A stretch of DNA of 64,000 nucleotides from assembly GCF_947495705.1 (NCBI RefSeq), contig NZ_CANLZR010000003.1:341199-405198 (forward strand), in the 5' to 3' direction. Position 1 is the stretch's first letter. The number at the start of each line of letters is the position of its first letter. Positions 62,494 to 64,000 of the stretch are shown piece after piece. Origin of the DNA: an uncultured Phycicoccus sp. GTDB taxonomy: Bacteria; Actinomycetota; Actinomycetes; Actinomycetales; Dermatophilaceae. Position numbers and translations under genes: made by a program. The notes below the pieces were generated by a model. The model worked only from the letters and a program-made list of their open reading frames with translations, was not told the origin of the DNA and did not search any database.

Positions 62494-63582
62494 ATGCGCA
62501 TTCGCCCCTTCGCCATCCTCACCGTCGCCGTCGTCGCGGTCGCCGGCTGCTCGGCGGACCCCGAGCCCGCCTCGACCGCGGTGTCGACCTCCGCCTCGGC
62601 CAGTGCGACGCCCACCCCGACCCCCACGCCGACGATCACGATCAAGAACGCGGACGAGAAGCTGACGGCCGCCGTCGCGAAGGTCTACGAGGGCAAGTCC
62701 GGCGTCAAGGGCGAGGCGTCCCTGGGGACCTGGGGCAAGGAGAAGGTCGCGGTCGTCACCTCCGGCGACGACGTCACCCTGGCCGTCGGGCCGTCGTGGA
62801 AGGTCGTCGGGGGCTGGTGGCCCTCGCTGAAGAAGAAGACCGACCTCGGCAAGACCCCGCGGTTCATGCTCGTCATCGGCTCGGACTCGCCCGGGAGCAG
62901 CCTGAAGGGCAGCCGCGGCGACACCCTGCAGATCGTCGGGATCGACGGCAAGGGCGGCGCCGGCATCGTCGGCATCCCGCGCGACCTGTACGTCCCGCTG
63001 TCGACGGGCGGCACCGCGAAGATCAACTCGGCGTTCGCGTACGGCGGGGGCAAGGCCCAGCTCGACACGGTGAAGCGGGTGAGCGGCCTGCCGATCGAGG
63101 GGTACGCGGTCACCGGTTTCGCCGGGTTCCGCAAGATCGTCGACGAGTCGGGCGGGCTGCCGCTCGTCATCGACCGCAGCTTCCGCTTCCTCGGCCTGCT
63201 CGACGTCAAGAAGGGCAAGCAGACCGCCGACGGAAACACCGTCCTCGCCTACGCCCGGGAACGGAAGTCGCTGCCCGACGGCGACTTCGGCCGGTCGAAG
63301 CACCAGCAGGAGATCATCCTCGCCGCTGCCGTCGCGGCGCGGCTCGCCGGGCCCGAGGCACTGCCCCGGCAGATGACGATCACCTCGAAGTACGCGCAGA
63401 CCGACATGAGCGCCGAGCAGGCGCTGACGTTCCTCGCAGCGTTCCACAAGGTGAACCCCGCGAAGGTGGGCCACGCCGTCGTCCCCGGGACGCTGGGCAC
63501 CAGCTCGGACGGGCAGTCGATCGTCAAGGTCACCTCGGCGACCAAGGCCGGGTTCGCCGAGCTCGAGGACGGGCGGCTCTAG
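62494..63582 (+). CDS. LCP-family lipoprotein
   Basis: This 362-residue protein has a lipoprotein signal (ILTVAVVAVAGC), a Ser/Thr/Pro linker with TPTPTPT repeats, an extra domain (residues 50-115), then an LCP catalytic domain: VIGSDSPGSSLKGSRGDTLQ, VGIPRDLYVPL, KINSAFAYGGGKAQ and AYARERKSLPDGDFGRSKHQ. Most LCP proteins are anchored by a membrane helix, so a lipid anchor is unusual. TACCCT (62480-62485) and eight bases precede the ATG. Confidence 0.88.
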   Translation: MRIRPFAILTVAVVAVAGCSADPEPASTAVSTSASASATPTPTPTPTITIKNADEKLTAAVAKVYEGKSGVKGEASLGTWGKEKVAVVTSGDDVTLAVGPSWKVVGGWWPSLKKKTDLGKTPRFMLVIGSDSPGSSLKGSRGDTLQIVGIDGKGGAGIVGIPRDLYVPLSTGGTAKINSAFAYGGGKAQLDTVKRVSGLPIEGYAVTGFAGFRKIVDESGGLPLVIDRSFRFLGLLDVKKGKQTADGNTVLAYARERKSLPDGDFGRSKHQQEIILAAAVAARLAGPEALPRQMTITSKYAQTDMSAEQALTFLAAFHKVNPAKVGHAVVPGTLGTSSDGQSIVKVTSATKAGFAELEDGRL

Positions 63583-63840
63583 CCCACACCCCCGCCCCTG
63601 GGGGCTCAGCCGAGGGGGTCGGCCTCGCCGTAGGACTGGAGCCTGAGCTGACGCGCAGTCGATCAGGTGACCTTGGACGTCCTGTCCGACTGCATCCGGG
63701 CCGGCGCCTCGGCGCGGAGCGTCGGGGCCTGAGACCCCGGTTCCGGAGCCGCGGTGTGAGGGCCCGGCTCCTGAGCCGGACCCACGGACCGGCCGTCCCG
63801 CCCCGTTAGAGTGTGGGGCCGTCGGCCCTCGGGCCGGCGT
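63583..63840. other. 258-bp intergenic region before tRNA-Thr
   Basis: No convincing reading frame or RNA fold is seen. The TTAGAGT at 63806-63812 about 30 bases before the tRNA could be its -10 box. Otherwise the stretch holds nothing I can support. Confidence 0.35.
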
Positions 63841-63913
63841 GCTGGCGTGGCGCAATCGGTAGCGCACCTGTCTTGTAAACAGGGGGTTGGGGGTTCGAGT
63901 CCCCCCGCCAGCT
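63841..63913 (+). tRNA. tRNA-Thr (anticodon UGU)
   Basis: The acceptor GCTGGCG (63841-63847) pairs perfectly with CGCCAGC (63906-63912). The D-arm, anticodon loop CTTGTAA flanked by CTGT/ACAG and T-arm GGGGGTTCGAGTCCCCC are complete. The 73-nt gene does not encode CCA, in contrast to tRNA-Lys at 13806. No integrated element is visible in the remaining 87 bases. Confidence 0.97.
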
Positions 63914-64000
63914 CGCGCTCGAGTGTATGACTTCGCCTGATGCTCGACGTTCGGGCTTCGGCTGATCCGCGACAGTGTTCCGGCTGAGGCTTGACAGGTA

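Noticed and set aside
63841-64000. tRNA-Thr 3' end as an attachment site for an integrated element
   Set aside because: Only 87 bases follow, with no integrase frame or repeated tRNA end visible; it cannot be judged from this window.

Overview
The window is high-GC DNA (strong G/C bias at third codon positions, many GTG starts, 4-base ATGA/GTGA gene overlaps) from a mycothiol-making actinobacterium. Supporting markers are mshA, mshD, an mscR-type mycothiol-linked formaldehyde dehydrogenase, CarD, SenX3-RegX3, GlnR beside mshD, DUF4193, an HbhA-like protein beside its XRE regulator, and MsiK. Several orders match Mycobacterium neighbourhoods (glnR-mshD; XRE-hbhA; mshA-ybjN-gpm-phoU-senX3-regX3; lpqE-carD-ispD-ispF-cysS-rlmB). 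The short intergenic spaces and overall style suggest Micrococcales/Intrasporangiaceae, but the family assignment is an inference.

Layout. 1-6300: an S10 carboxypeptidase, a GDT1-type cation transporter, a CurA-like reductase, a TPR protein, a secreted Ala/Lys-rich protein and a phosphotransferase-fold protein. 6300-13575: the most unusual block. Five + strand genes encode a beta-propeller, a repeat-containing small protein and three proteins with Ig/CARDB-like or phasin-like parts. They converge with a - strand pair, an extended SDR and a DUF362-type fusion. I do not recognise this system. 13800-17700: tRNA-Lys, DUF4193, a PknA-like kinase and a YihY membrane protein. 17750-24000: a candidate structured RNA, then phosphate uptake (PhoU-like/PiT and pstSCAB with a PHO box). 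24000-33600: MutT1, PPK1, MshD, GlnR, MoaD-like, LCP, Fur and YgfZ. 33600-44600: BKACE, XRE/HbhA, asparaginase, Dtd, MshA, GpmA, PPK2 and PhoU. 44800-54350: SenX3-RegX3, LpqE-like, CarD, IspD/IspF, formaldehyde detoxification, CysS and RlmB. 54400-end: small membrane proteins, DUF4032, MsiK, CBS protein, a kinase coupled to a ThrE-type exporter, an LCP lipoprotein and tRNA-Thr.

How the genes work together. Phosphate is the dominant theme. High-affinity uptake (pstSCAB), low-affinity uptake (PiT), sensing (PhoU, SenX3-RegX3) and polyphosphate metabolism (ppk1, ppk2, mutT1) lie within about 29 kb. Mycothiol synthesis and use (mshA, mshD, mscR plus an MBL hydrolase) is a second theme.

Two non-coding themes stand out. 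About twenty genes have a TANNNT hexamer 6-8 bases before an ATG/GTG, the signature of leaderless transcripts; in one divergent pair each -10 box overlaps the other gene's start codon. Many gene 3' ends carry long palindromes or palindromic arrays, including two related arrays of three direct copies plus one inverted copy (34563-34710 and 49192-49360) and a five-copy 32-bp array (51701-51860).
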